A stretch of 64,000 bases of DNA from Chloroflexota bacterium (GCA_013112575.1 JABFGG010000018.1:24277-88276); one strand, 5' to 3'; shown: positions 8,873-17,264, counted from the first letter of the stretch. Translations and numbers: made by a program. The notes: a model not told the origin generated them from the letters alone.

Positions 8873-9286
8873 TCAATTCAACGACTCAGCAAACGAAGCA
8901 AAAGCGCGGTCAGGCTCAGACCCACGGTACTTGAAGCGTCCTATGATCTCTGCCCCTTTGCCCTCTAACGGCTGTACCATCTGGTCCAACGTTGATCCGG
9001 CGGCCAGCATGTAGGTGCAAAATAAAGCCACCTTTGTGCCTGCCATATCCCCCAGTTGGTCGATGAACCACATCGCCCCATCTGAGGGATGTTGGCGGAT
9101 AACAAAAAGACCCTTGACCCATCCCCCCAAGAGGATGAGGTCGGCTTTTGCCACTTCAGCCGGGTCGGCATCGTATGCAGATTGCACTTTGCACTGATGC
9201 CCGTGTCCTTCCAAAATTGTACTCATGGTCTCTGCCGCCTTGCGGGTTTTACCGGTGCTGCTGTCATATACAATGGCAATGTGCAT
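8873..9286 (-). CDS. flavodoxin-domain protein
   Basis: Small FMN-binding electron carrier or flavodoxin-like protein of 137 aa. It begins MHIAIVYDSSTGKTRKAAE, where SSTGKT is the phosphate-binding loop of flavodoxins; LLGGWVKGLF and ALFCTYMLAAG correspond to the loops flanking the isoalloxazine ring. The start at 9286 is chosen over an ATG six codons upstream because AAGGAG lies eight bases before it and the fold begins at once. It sits between the PLD gene upstream and the PLD-derived scrap downstream. Redox partner unknown. Confidence 0.82.
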   Translation of the reverse strand: MHIAIVYDSSTGKTRKAAETMSTILEGHGHQCKVQSAYDADPAEVAKADLILLGGWVKGLFVIRQHPSDGAMWFIDQLGDMAGTKVALFCTYMLAAGSTLDQMVQPLEGKGAEIIGRFKYRGSEPDRAFASFAESLN

Positions 9287-9418
9287 CCTTGATTCTCCTT
9301 GCATTCAGGCTTGAGTGTTCATTCCAACCCTACATTTTGCATATTTGAATATAGACTTCCAGTGACAAAGGACACTAAAATGAAGGGATGATTCTCCCCT
9401 TGGTGGCTGGTTTTCCGC

Positions 9419-10462
9419 CTACTCCACCGCCTCAAAGAACACCCGCTTGAACTCCTCCACAAACAGCGCCGCGATCTCCGCCGAGTGGATGATCAGTACA
9501 TTCTCGTCATTACGTTCCTCAGCATTGCGGCTAAAATTATATGAGCCGGTGATGACGATACTTTCATCGATGATGATCACCTTGTGATGCAAACGAGCGG
9601 AGTTGCCATCCAGGTGCACGTTCTGCCCGGCGTCCAGCAAGCGGTCGAATTCCGTACCAATGTTGGAACTGTACTGCGAGGCATCAAAGATCCCCACCAG
9701 TTCTACCCCACCATCCACGGCAAATAGCATGGCATTAGCAACGTCATCCGATGTGAAGGAAAAGGCCATAAAGAAAACGCTTTGCTGCGCGCCTTCCACA
9801 AGTTCCACGATGCGGTCAGCCACGCCATCATCCGGTGAAAAATACGTTTCGATACGCGTACCCTCTACGGTAATGTCCGGGTTGGGCGTGTTGGCGGGAG
9901 AACTGGAGCCAAAGCGCGTGTCTGTGAACATCTCTTCGAATTCTGCCAGGTAGTTCTCAGCCAGCCGCGAGGAGCGGATACGTATCAGGTTATTGTCGTT
10001 GCGATAAGCCCCGTTGAGTGTGAAGTTCATCGATCCCGTCCACACCTCAAAACGGTCGATCACCACGAACTTGTTGTGCATCAGGTTCTCGTTGCGGTCA
10101 TCGATCAGCGGGATACCGGCAGCGATCAGTTCCTGTAACTCAGGGCTGTCGAGGTTATCTGCTTCGGCCACCACGCGCACCTGCACGCCTCGGCGGTGGG
10201 CATCCAGCAAGGCATCGCGGATCGACCACAAATTAAGGTCATAGATCGCCACGTCTATACTGGCACGCGACTGGTCGATGGCCGCTGCCAGGGATGCATC
10301 CGGGCCGCCGCGCTGGGTCTCGGCATTGGGCCCGCCCGGTTCGGAGAAATACACTGTGTACCAATCATTATTGCTGTCTGCGGGGAGGGTTTCAACCACA
10401 GGTTCAGTGATGGGCGCGCAGGCTGGTAACAAGAACAGGGAGAGGAGAAGAAAATTTTTCAT
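9419..10462 (-). CDS. phospholipase D-family lipoprotein (two HKD motifs)
   Basis: Exported lipoprotein (347 aa, lipobox LLPAC, Cys15) of the PLD/nuclease superfamily, cleaving phosphodiester bonds of phospholipids or nucleic acid outside the membrane. Both catalytic motifs are intact: H129-x-K131-x4-D136 with GSMNF, and H293-K294-x4-D299 as HHKVIIIDE with GSYNFS. Two motifs in one chain form one active site. The gene has a TTGTGA/TATAAT promoter with 17-bp spacing; the ATG lies seven bases after the -10 box and lacks a ribosome site, so the mRNA is probably leaderless. Its last ~25 codons are duplicated at 8782-8862. Confidence 0.88.
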   Translation of the reverse strand: MKNFLLLSLFLLPACAPITEPVVETLPADSNNDWYTVYFSEPGGPNAETQRGGPDASLAAAIDQSRASIDVAIYDLNLWSIRDALLDAHRRGVQVRVVAEADNLDSPELQELIAAGIPLIDDRNENLMHNKFVVIDRFEVWTGSMNFTLNGAYRNDNNLIRIRSSRLAENYLAEFEEMFTDTRFGSSSPANTPNPDITVEGTRIETYFSPDDGVADRIVELVEGAQQSVFFMAFSFTSDDVANAMLFAVDGGVELVGIFDASQYSSNIGTEFDRLLDAGQNVHLDGNSARLHHKVIIIDESIVITGSYNFSRNAEERNDENVLIIHSAEIAALFVEEFKRVFFEAVE

Positions 10463-10469
10463 CGCCGCG

Positions 10470-10498
10470 ATTATATCAGAACATATGTGCAGTCACAA
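10470..10498 (-). promoter_or_regulatory. promoter of PLD lipoprotein gene, leaderless type
   Basis: On the minus strand TTGTGA (10493-10498) is spaced 17 bp from TATAAT (10470-10475), the latter extended by TG (TGATATAAT). Only seven bases separate the -10 box from the ATG at 10462, so transcription should begin at or next to the start codon. Confidence 0.7.
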
Positions 10499-10515
10499 TT
10501 TGTGACCATGGTCAT
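10492..10515. promoter_or_regulatory. overlapping palindromes, candidate operator between divergent genes
   Basis: GTCACAA-T-TTGTGAC (10492-10506) is a 15-bp palindrome overlapping the -35 box of the PLD gene. A second perfect palindrome, TGACCATGGTCA (10504-10515), overlaps its right end. Position and symmetry suggest a dimeric repressor site; the regulator is not known. Confidence 0.45.
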
Positions 10516-10538
10516 GCTGTCAGTTGAGTTGTACAAGA

Positions 10539-10544
10539 TATAAT
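10539..10544 (+). promoter_or_regulatory. -10 box of phosphoribosyltransferase gene
   Basis: Perfect TATAAT 38 bp upstream of the chosen start at 10582. No good -35 element is seen at 16-18 bp, so an activator may be required. Confidence 0.4.
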
Positions 10545-10581
10545 ATGCTTTGACCTGATGATTGCTGTTGTGGAGGATAGC

Positions 10582-11145
10582 ATGTCCGAAAATCGCCAGA
10601 CCTACCCTGTTGAAGTCGCGGGCGTCAAACGCGATTTACCCAAATTTGAGGTGGCCCCCGGTGTTACCATCGCCATCCTGAACATTCTGGGGGATACCGA
10701 ATTCGTGACCGCTTGTGCCAAAGAACTGGCCGCCAAATTGGGGGATGTGGACTACGATGTGCTGGTCACCGCCGAAGCCAAGAGCATCCCCCTCATCCAC
10801 GCTTTGTCTGTTGAAACAGGCAAACCCTACGCTGTTTTGCGCAAGAGCTATAAAGCCTACATGGGTGAGACCATTTCTTCCGAGACTGTATCCATCACCA
10901 CCCAGCAGCGCCAGACCTTACACCTGGACGAAAAAGACCAGGCTCTGGTCAAAGGCCATAAAGTTGTGCTGCTCGATGATGTTGTCAGCACGGGTTCCAC
11001 CCAAAAAGGCATGCGCGCCGTCATGGAGCAGGCCGGTGCTGAAATTGCCGCCGAAGCCGCCATCTTCACAGAAGGCGAGTCCACCCAATGGGCCGGATTC
11101 ATTTCTTTAGGCAATTTGCCGGTATGGGTGGAAGACACTAATTAG
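10582..11145 (+). CDS. purine (adenine-type) phosphoribosyltransferase
   Basis: Transfers phosphoribose from PRPP to a base, most likely a purine. The 187-aa protein carries the PRPP loop VVLLDDVVSTGST characteristic of type I PRTases, and the upstream VLVTAEAKSIPLIHALS and YAVLRKSYKAYMG segments resemble adenine and xanthine PRTases. The start at 10582 is favoured because GGAGG lies five bases upstream; an earlier in-frame ATG at 10558 lacks a site. The gene is transcribed alone and ends at the terminator 11170-11210. It may be apt, but a second copy elsewhere cannot be excluded, so no symbol is given. Confidence 0.8.
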   Translation: MSENRQTYPVEVAGVKRDLPKFEVAPGVTIAILNILGDTEFVTACAKELAAKLGDVDYDVLVTAEAKSIPLIHALSVETGKPYAVLRKSYKAYMGETISSETVSITTQQRQTLHLDEKDQALVKGHKVVLLDDVVSTGSTQKGMRAVMEQAGAEIAAEAAIFTEGESTQWAGFISLGNLPVWVEDTN

Positions 11146-11169
11146 CCCTAGACCGTTAACTACGAACAC

Positions 11170-11210
11170 GCGCCATTGGTCCCTCGAGGGCCTTTGGCGC
11201 TTTTCTTTTT
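11170..11210 (+). terminator. rho-independent terminator after phosphoribosyltransferase gene
   Basis: GCGCCA (11170-11175) pairs with TGGCGC (11195-11200), enclosing the palindrome CCCTCGAGGG (11181-11190); a TTTTCTTTTT run follows at 11201-11210. Confidence 0.85.
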
Positions 11211-11222
11211 CCGATAATTGAA

Positions 11223-11588
11223 TTAGGCGCGGGTTTTAGATAATTGCAACAGTCGTCGCAATTCCTTTTCCGTATCCCCATCCAATTCCGTCAGTTTAAC
11301 GTGCCGGTTGGTCTTGCCTTTGCCCTCCAGCTTGATCGCATCACTGTCAGCTTCGGTGATATTGTGAATGTAAAAGATGACCTTGTCCTTGCCAGGTTGG
11401 ATACCGCAGATCACATTGTTCGGGCCACCGATCGAATACAGCACATTCTGGACCGCCTTGCCGCCATAAATGCCTTCATCGGCATTCGCCAGTTCTTCCC
11501 GAACAAGTTGACGCATTTGTTTGGCAACCGTCTGCACAAAGTCCGGCTTGCCATCCAGCGTATCTTCAAATGCTTTTGGGCTACTCAC
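11223..11588 (-). CDS. DUF1801 (YdhG-like) protein
   Basis: Soluble protein of 121 aa resembling the DUF1801 family of small cytosolic proteins with a YdhG-like fold. Seen features are a helical start (DFVQTVAKQMRQLVREE), the segment EGIYGGKAVQNVLYSIGG and a C-terminal LTELDGDTEKELRRLLQLS; no catalytic residues are known for this family. It starts with GTG inside a GTGA overlap with the stop of the nucleoside hydrolase gene, so the two are translationally coupled. Confidence 0.65.
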   Translation of the reverse strand: MSSPKAFEDTLDGKPDFVQTVAKQMRQLVREELANADEGIYGGKAVQNVLYSIGGPNNVICGIQPGKDKVIFYIHNITEADSDAIKLEGKGKTNRHVKLTELDGDTEKELRRLLQLSKTRA

Positions 11589-12574
11589 AGCTTCACCTCA
11601 TCCTGCGACATGGCATAAAGCAGCTCTTTCCATTTTTTTGCATCCAACTCCCAACACACCGTCGTCCAGGGTTCACCTTTTTCGCGGTGATAGGCCCACA
11701 TACTCACCGGGTAGTCATCTTGCTGCGCCACGTTTAATTCATCCACCACCGTCATACCGCGCGTGAATTCGCCGTCCGTCTCGATCTCAACGTAATGTTT
11801 GCTGCTGCGTGAGCAGATACTGGGGTCAATGGCGATCGCCATCGCCACGGGGTCTGGCAGGCCGATACCAGGGTCACCCAGCCAATTGCGGTTGATGTCT
11901 AGCGCAAAGACGTTGCAATCCACCACAAAATGTGAGTACTTGGTATCAATGACCTCTTTACAATGGTGCATGTCTTCATCATCCAGGTTGGCCTCCCCAC
12001 GACACAATTCCCAGCCCACCAATTCCATAGGCATCCCGGAGCGAAAACAAATACGCGCCGCCTCCGGGTCGCACCAGATGTTGTACTCAGCGGCAGGGGT
12101 CACATTGCCAACCACATTGGCCGCCCCGCCCATCACCACACAGCGGCTGACGTTCTCCACTATCTCCGGGGTGCGCTCGATGGCCAGGGCCAGGTTGGTC
12201 ATAGGCCCCAAGGTGACCACGATAATGCCCGGGTTAGCCTTGATGGTATCGATCAACACATCCACAGCGTGGCCTTCAGCGGGTGCTGCTTTGGGGGCCG
12301 GGTAATTCATGTTGCCCATACCATCTGGCCCATGGAACCATTCGGCATGATGTGTTTCCCGAACCATAGGCTTTTCGGCCCCTTCGTACACCGGCGTGTC
12401 CATGCTACACAACTCAACCGTATAGCGCGCATTGATGCTGCCCTGCTTGAGGGGCATGTTGCCGGAAACCACCGTGATGGCCTCCACTTCAATGTCGGGA
12501 TGCCGCAGGGCCATCATGATGGCTACAGCATCATCAGAAGCAGTATCGGTGTCAATGATCATTTTACGGGGCAT
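11585..12574 (-). CDS. inosine/uridine-preferring nucleoside hydrolase
   Basis: Hydrolyses ribonucleosides to base and ribose in salvage. The 329-aa protein opens with MPRKMIIDTDTASDDAVAIM, where the DTDxxxDD cluster (Asp10, Asp14, Asp15) binds the catalytic Ca2+; VTLGPMTNLALAI and the asparagine-rich VVMGGAANVVGN are further family blocks. A GTG ten codons upstream is possible, but the ATG at 12574 is better placed 11 nt behind AGGAG and directly before the fold. It may feed free bases to the phosphoribosyltransferase next door, although that gene is on the other strand. First gene of a two-gene unit with the DUF1801 gene. Confidence 0.9.
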   Translation of the reverse strand: MPRKMIIDTDTASDDAVAIMMALRHPDIEVEAITVVSGNMPLKQGSINARYTVELCSMDTPVYEGAEKPMVRETHHAEWFHGPDGMGNMNYPAPKAAPAEGHAVDVLIDTIKANPGIIVVTLGPMTNLALAIERTPEIVENVSRCVVMGGAANVVGNVTPAAEYNIWCDPEAARICFRSGMPMELVGWELCRGEANLDDEDMHHCKEVIDTKYSHFVVDCNVFALDINRNWLGDPGIGLPDPVAMAIAIDPSICSRSSKHYVEIETDGEFTRGMTVVDELNVAQQDDYPVSMWAYHREKGEPWTTVCWELDAKKWKELLYAMSQDEVKL

Positions 12575-12647
12575 GGGCAAGATGTCTCCTGTGTAGACGG
12601 TCACACAAAACCATTTTTTGGATGAGGCAATTTCAGATGGTACTTAT

Positions 12648-12739
12648 AGGGATTCCGCGTCGCTGCGCTTCTCGGAATGACAAATTTGCTGTCATTCCGA
12701 ACATGGCAAAACGCAGTTTTGCTTATGTGAGGAATCCCT
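12648..12739. repeat. REP-like palindromic intergenic element with two inner hairpins
   Basis: Outer arms AGGGATTCC (12648-12656) and GGAATCCCT (12731-12739) enclose two hairpins: CGGAATGAC/GTCATTCCG (12673-12681, 12691-12699) and GCAAAAC/GTTTTGC (12706-12712, 12716-12722). The whole folds as a three-way junction. Its GGAATGAC-containing core looks like a dispersed repeat, but only one copy lies in this window. Confidence 0.6.
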
Positions 12740-12769
12740 CAGGTGACGATTAGAAAACAAGCACCTACA

Positions 12770-14068
12770 TCACTTCAGCATTATAGCCGCGGCCTTACGT
12801 CCGATTTCCACAGCAAAATTTGTACCGCGATCCCAGGGATACACCTGGCTCATGCTGGCAAAGTACAGACCCTCGATAGGCGTTTGAATGGCCGGAATGT
12901 TCTGGGAGTGATTAAGCAAGGGCACCGGCTGGGCATAGTTGGTCTGGTAGACCCACACCTTATTGATCCACTCTCGTTTGAATTCGGGGTTGACCCGCTG
13001 GATACCGGGAATAAAGCGCTCCAGTAATTCTTCCTTGGAAAGCGAGAAATACTCGTGGCCTTCCTCCAGGTAATCACCACAATAGATGATGTGGTCGCCG
13101 CCAAACTGTTCCGGCGACAGATAGTTGGTGTGCTCCACGATGGCTAAGAAAGGAAAGCCCGCCGACTTGGGAATGTTGTACCAGTAGTAGCCTTTTTCAG
13201 AAAGTTGCTGCTTGAGCGAGAGCGTCATCACCACCGCGCCCATGCTCTTCAAACCCAATAAACCTTCCAAATAATCTTCCGGCAGGTCGGGGGCCAGTTT
13301 TGCCAGCAAGGCAGGCGAACTTGTGAAAAGCACCTGGTCGAAATCTGTCTCATCGTCCTGAAGTCCAGAAGTCTTCACTTGAACACCCTGGACACCGGCC
13401 TTCGGACTTATCTTTTCCACAGCCGTCCCCAACTTGATCTCCACCTCCATGGCCTTGAGAATATCTGCAAAATCATCCGCAAAAGCCTGGAAGCCACCCA
13501 CGTAAGTTCCCAGCCTCGTCGTGCGGGCGTGCAAACGCGCCCACAACCAGGCCATATTGACCTCGCTGGCAAAGGGTCCGAACTTGCCGTCCATCAACGG
13601 CTGCCACATAGTTTCATAAACTTTATTCCCCACCCATTTGCGCATCCACTCCACCACGGTGTGCTTTTCCAGCGAGCGCCAGTTATTGGTCATACGCAAG
13701 TAAAGCACTACGAAACCAAAGCGAATCTTGTTGATGCCGTAGCCCAGGCCCGGGAATAGCAAAGCTTGCAGAATGGAATCGAGCGGATAGAACTTGTCCT
13801 TGTGATAGACCACGGTGTAAGGCCGCGGGAAGCGTACTTTGTCGCTCAGACCCAGTTCATCGATCAGGCCCAGCATATGCGCGTCTGTCTGGAACCAGTG
13901 ATGGTAAAACTTTTCCACCGACCAATCCCAGTGCGGCTCTTTGAAACCCGCGGCCAGACCACCAGTGTGATCCGCCGCTTCGTAAATCGTGACTTTGTGT
14001 CCGGCTTTTGCGAGGTCATAAGCAGCTGACATACCCGCGTATCCGGCTCCGATGATGGCAATTTTCAT
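12770..14068 (-). CDS. FAD-dependent amine-oxidase-fold oxidoreductase
   Basis: Flavoprotein of 432 aa in the amine oxidase, phytoene desaturase and protoporphyrinogen oxidase superfamily. The Rossmann start is IAIIGAGYAGMSAAYDLAKAG with the acidic end of strand 2 (TIYEA), then GGLAAGF as in this family's FAD-binding stretch; the C-terminal GLYFASMSQVYPWDRGTNFAVEIG closes the FAD site. Similar proteins are found beside glycan or lipid-transfer genes; the substrate is not predictable. The ATG overlaps the preceding membrane-protein stop (ATGA). It is the last gene of the operon that begins with the flippase-like gene at 17248. Confidence 0.8.
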   Translation of the reverse strand: MKIAIIGAGYAGMSAAYDLAKAGHKVTIYEAADHTGGLAAGFKEPHWDWSVEKFYHHWFQTDAHMLGLIDELGLSDKVRFPRPYTVVYHKDKFYPLDSILQALLFPGLGYGINKIRFGFVVLYLRMTNNWRSLEKHTVVEWMRKWVGNKVYETMWQPLMDGKFGPFASEVNMAWLWARLHARTTRLGTYVGGFQAFADDFADILKAMEVEIKLGTAVEKISPKAGVQGVQVKTSGLQDDETDFDQVLFTSSPALLAKLAPDLPEDYLEGLLGLKSMGAVVMTLSLKQQLSEKGYYWYNIPKSAGFPFLAIVEHTNYLSPEQFGGDHIIYCGDYLEEGHEYFSLSKEELLERFIPGIQRVNPEFKREWINKVWVYQTNYAQPVPLLNHSQNIPAIQTPIEGLYFASMSQVYPWDRGTNFAVEIGRKAAAIMLK

Positions 14069-14688
14069 ATGGTTTCTAATTCTAACCTTTGATTGTGAGT
14101 TGATTCAACAGATGGGAACAAGGAAGCCATAACCATTCCCGTAATGACTAAGAACACACTATAAACAATAAACTCTACAGAAGGAATATAAAAATAAGGC
14201 AGGCTGATTGATCCAGAGAGCCATTCAAAAACTAAAAATGAACCAAGCTGGCCTTCAATTATATTTGCCACGACACTACCGATTATCCAGTAATAAGCCC
14301 TCTGGACTTCCTTTCGAAGCACGATCCACTGAAAAAAAGCTCTGATGAACATTAGGAAAGCACCGTAGAGTGGGAAAATTAGAAAAGCAGCAAGAATGGG
14401 AATAGCGTCGCTATACAATTGGTCAAATAAACCCCCAAGATTCATATGAACCAACCTGACAACAAGCATGCCAGCAATTGTCGCCAGGCTCCAAAGTCCT
14501 ATACGTTGCACATATTTCCTCAAAACGATCCAATAAAAAATTACTCGTAAGCAGATTGCTAAGACAAATTGGAGATTCGCAGGAAGTTGGGATGCCGTTA
14601 ATTGATTATTAAATATCCTGAGTAACACCCCCATCAGTACCCAGATTCCAACCAGCTTCCAGTTAATCATTTCAAGAAATCTTTTCAT
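14065..14688 (-). CDS. small polytopic membrane protein, paralogue A
   Basis: About five to six hydrophobic segments in 207 aa. It contains FYWIVLRKYVQRIGLWSLA and FQWIVLRKEVQRAYYWIIG, two copies of a motif (aromatic-W-hydrophobic-LR-K-x-hydrophobic-x-x-A-x-x-W-I) that recurs in the next two upstream genes. No function is known to me. Coding is AT-rich. The stop overlaps the FAD oxidoreductase start by four bases, pointing to a shared operon and possibly a shared membrane role. Confidence 0.7.
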   Translation of the reverse strand: MKRFLEMINWKLVGIWVLMGVLLRIFNNQLTASQLPANLQFVLAICLRVIFYWIVLRKYVQRIGLWSLATIAGMLVVRLVHMNLGGLFDQLYSDAIPILAAFLIFPLYGAFLMFIRAFFQWIVLRKEVQRAYYWIIGSVVANIIEGQLGSFLVFEWLSGSISLPYFYIPSVEFIVYSVFLVITGMVMASLFPSVESTHNQRLELETI

Positions 14689-14745
14689 GTCCTAAATAGC
14701 CTCCCGCGCTTTCTTCTCGTCTTGCTGCCTGACAGGCCGGAGACA

Positions 14746-15492
14746 TCATAAGCTCTCAGTTTCCTCAATTTTTTGTTTTGGACGGCCCAACAAATTCCTC
14801 ATCACAAAACCTGTAATTAGTAGTAATGGTATCTGGAAAAGGCTTGCAAAAAGCAACCTAAACCAAAGAGTATCGATCCGTTCTTGAAATTCCGGATAGC
14901 TCTCAGGCGAATATCGAAAATATGCGCCAGTCATAAAGCTTGCAAATAACCCCATAACGATTGTTACGATTGGGATCACAACCAACCATTTCCAAGCGCC
15001 AACAACTCTTCGACGAAGGTACAACCATTGAGGAAAGGCAAGCCAAAAACTCTGACCCACATAGATTGTCAAAAGTCTAACCAGTAAACTTGCATAAAAT
15101 ATAATATAAATGGCAATATCAATATATTGAATGCCACCAACTACATCCACAATTTGTTCAAACCAAGGTTCACTGGAAACTCCAGTGAGGAAACCCGGGA
15201 TCATCTCAAATACCTCACTCATTCCATAGACAGAGGCATAACTAGCAACACCCCCAAAGAAGGTTGCCACAATCCACCACCCCGCTCCAGATAAATACTT
15301 ACGCAGCAAGAACCATTGCCCAACACCCAGCGATAAAAAAGCTATGGTTCCACTCCATTCATAATTTTCTGCTTTGCTCTCAAATAAAAAATGAACGGCG
15401 GCAAGGGCAAGTATATTAGCAACAGTCGATATTACAACCCAATAATAGGGAAAGTAGCTATTGATTTGTATCCTTTTACTCTCAGTTCCCAT
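14746..15492 (-). CDS. polytopic membrane protein, paralogue B
   Basis: Membrane protein of 248 aa with about six hydrophobic helices. The shared motif appears twice: GVGQWFLLRKYLSGAGWWIV and FPQWLYLRRRVVGAWKWLVV. GGGAGGAGAG precedes the ATG, a strong ribosome site. Function unknown; similarity to paralogues A and C is confined to the motif and the helix pattern, so these are old duplicates or members of one loose family. Confidence 0.7.
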   Translation of the reverse strand: MGTESKRIQINSYFPYYWVVISTVANILALAAVHFLFESKAENYEWSGTIAFLSLGVGQWFLLRKYLSGAGWWIVATFFGGVASYASVYGMSEVFEMIPGFLTGVSSEPWFEQIVDVVGGIQYIDIAIYIIFYASLLVRLLTIYVGQSFWLAFPQWLYLRRRVVGAWKWLVVIPIVTIVMGLFASFMTGAYFRYSPESYPEFQERIDTLWFRLLFASLFQIPLLLITGFVMRNLLGRPKQKIEETESL

Positions 15493-15582
15493 CCCTCAAC
15501 TCTCCTCCCTCACCCTACAACATCACAATACCGAAGACATCAAAAGTATCCACATGGTCAGCGGCTCTGATGATAGCCGTCC

Positions 15583-16221
15583 TCATATTGTTTCCAATGT
15601 AGACGAATTTGATTGTTGATTATCTTTTGGATTATTTAAGATATATCCTAGAAACAATCCAGTAATCGTTGCCGAAACCACGCTTGGGGAAAACAGGAAA
15701 AGAAGAAAAGCGAGGGGAGAAGCCCCAAAATATGCGGCAGATATTAATACCATCCCTACAAAGGAAAAAAACGTGAATTCGTAAAGCCCGGAAATGACTA
15801 ATCCTAAAATTACTGCCAAGATCCACAAATAGGCCTTCTCAAACTCCATCCTAAGTACAAGCCATTCCGCAATACCCAGAGACAAAAAGTATCCCAGGGA
15901 AAGTCCAAAGAGATTTGGAGGCGAGTTTCCCTGTTCAATGTTTACTAAAAATATGCTGATCAAAGATTCTAGCAAATCCCCACCATATACCCCCAAGACA
16001 GTCCAAATTAAGCCAAGCAAAATAAAGAGGCTGGCCCTCTTAAAATATCGAACTAACAGAAAGTATCGAAGCGTTAGAACAACAATGCCGATAAACAGGA
16101 ATTGCAATCGAAAATCTAAATCAGAAATCTCAGGTAAAAATAACCCAAGGCCTCCAATAAAGCCAATAAATACCCAGGGAATTAGAAAGCGCCAATAGAT
16201 TTTGAAGTTACTGATTCTCAT
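15583..16221 (-). CDS. polytopic membrane protein, paralogue C
   Basis: Membrane protein of 212 aa with about six helices. It carries GIAEWLVLRMEFEKAYLWIL and the more diverged LRYFLLVRYFKRASLFILLG. The start lies inside the 3' end of the flippase-like gene (14-base overlap), so expression is coupled. AT-rich like its two neighbours. No function can be assigned. Confidence 0.7.
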   Translation of the reverse strand: MRISNFKIYWRFLIPWVFIGFIGGLGLFLPEISDLDFRLQFLFIGIVVLTLRYFLLVRYFKRASLFILLGLIWTVLGVYGGDLLESLISIFLVNIEQGNSPPNLFGLSLGYFLSLGIAEWLVLRMEFEKAYLWILAVILGLVISGLYEFTFFSFVGMVLISAAYFGASPLAFLLFLFSPSVVSATITGLFLGYILNNPKDNQQSNSSTLETI

Positions 16222-17248
16222 ACCCCAACTCCCCTTTCACTTCCTCACTTTCTGCTTCCTGCCGCACATCATCTCCCCAGCGAATGCCTTCGCGCGCTAA
16301 GTAATACGCGCCCAGCACAGTTATGGGCACCCATAAGGCTACATGCAGCACCAGGGTATAAGCCGCTGCCAGTGCATGCTGCACCCCGTAGGCCACCAGC
16401 ACGGCAATCCCGGGGGCATCGAATGTGCCGACGTATCCGGGAGCAGCGGGGATCGTGGTCGCCAGGTTGACGATACCATTCATCAGCATTAGGGCAAAGA
16501 AACTGACCTCAAAGGGAAAGGCATGCATCACCAGCCAGTATTTGAGCGTTTCGAACAGCCAGATCACCACGGAAGTAACGAAGACCATCAGGGCGTCTTG
16601 CGGTGAGCGCAGTGATTCCAGCCCACCCAAAAACCGCAGAGTAATGTCTTGTACGCGCTCACGGAAACGCTCCGGCACCAAGCGTTGTATGAACCAGGTG
16701 GCAATTCGTTCGGTCGGGGCCGGGAACATGGCCGCCAGCAAAAAGACCAATAGCGCCCCCGCAAAGGCCACGGTGCCTAAAATCGCCAGGCTCTGAATGC
16801 TGCCCACATAACCGGAGTCGCTAGTCAACCGCGCCAGTTCCGGCAGGTTGAGGAACACAAAGGACAACATCACCACCCCATCGAAAACGCGCTCCACGAT
16901 GATCGTCGCCAGCGAAGCCGAAACCGGAATGCCTTCACGGCGTTTGAGCACCACCGCCCGCAGCACTTCACCTGCCCGCGCCGGGTAAATGTTGTTGCCC
17001 ATATAGCCAATAGCAACAATGGGGAACATCGTGCGCGTCGAAACTGCTTTGATAGGTCGCAGCAGGTAGTGCCAGCGCCAGGCCCGCCCCCACACCGCCA
17101 CAAAATAGGCCGCGATGCCGGGCAGCAGCCACCAGTAATTAGCCCCTTGCAGTGACCCCCACACTTCACCGATATGCAAACCGCGTAGGGCGATCCACAT
17201 GAAAACCACACTGATAACTACGCCCAACCAGAATTGCCAACGTTTCAT
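16208..17248 (-). CDS. lysylphosphatidylglycerol synthase-type transmembrane (flippase-like) protein
   Basis: Integral membrane protein of 346 aa of the UPF0104/LPG-synthase transmembrane family: about eight helices, with the conserved GYMGNNIYPARAGEVLRAVVLKRREG-type block (seen as GNNIYPARAGEVLRA) and ATIIVERVFDG, and the late block PAAPGYVGTFDAPG. In MprF this domain flips lysyl-PG; stand-alone versions are linked to lipid or glycan transport. It is the first gene of an operon with three small membrane proteins and an FAD oxidoreductase. The ATG follows TGTTAAAAT by seven bases with no ribosome site, so a leaderless transcript is likely. Confidence 0.85.
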   Translation of the reverse strand: MKRWQFWLGVVISVVFMWIALRGLHIGEVWGSLQGANYWWLLPGIAAYFVAVWGRAWRWHYLLRPIKAVSTRTMFPIVAIGYMGNNIYPARAGEVLRAVVLKRREGIPVSASLATIIVERVFDGVVMLSFVFLNLPELARLTSDSGYVGSIQSLAILGTVAFAGALLVFLLAAMFPAPTERIATWFIQRLVPERFRERVQDITLRFLGGLESLRSPQDALMVFVTSVVIWLFETLKYWLVMHAFPFEVSFFALMLMNGIVNLATTIPAAPGYVGTFDAPGIAVLVAYGVQHALAAAYTLVLHVALWVPITVLGAYYLAREGIRWGDDVRQEAESEEVKGELGYENQ

Positions 17249-17255
17249 AGCGGAT

Positions 17256-17264
17256 ATTTTAACA
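17256..17264 (-). promoter_or_regulatory. extended -10 element directly before flippase-like gene
   Basis: Minus-strand TG-T-TAAAAT, with TAAAAT at 17256-17261, seven bases from the ATG at 17248. No convincing -35 box. Predicts transcription from the start codon. Confidence 0.55.
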
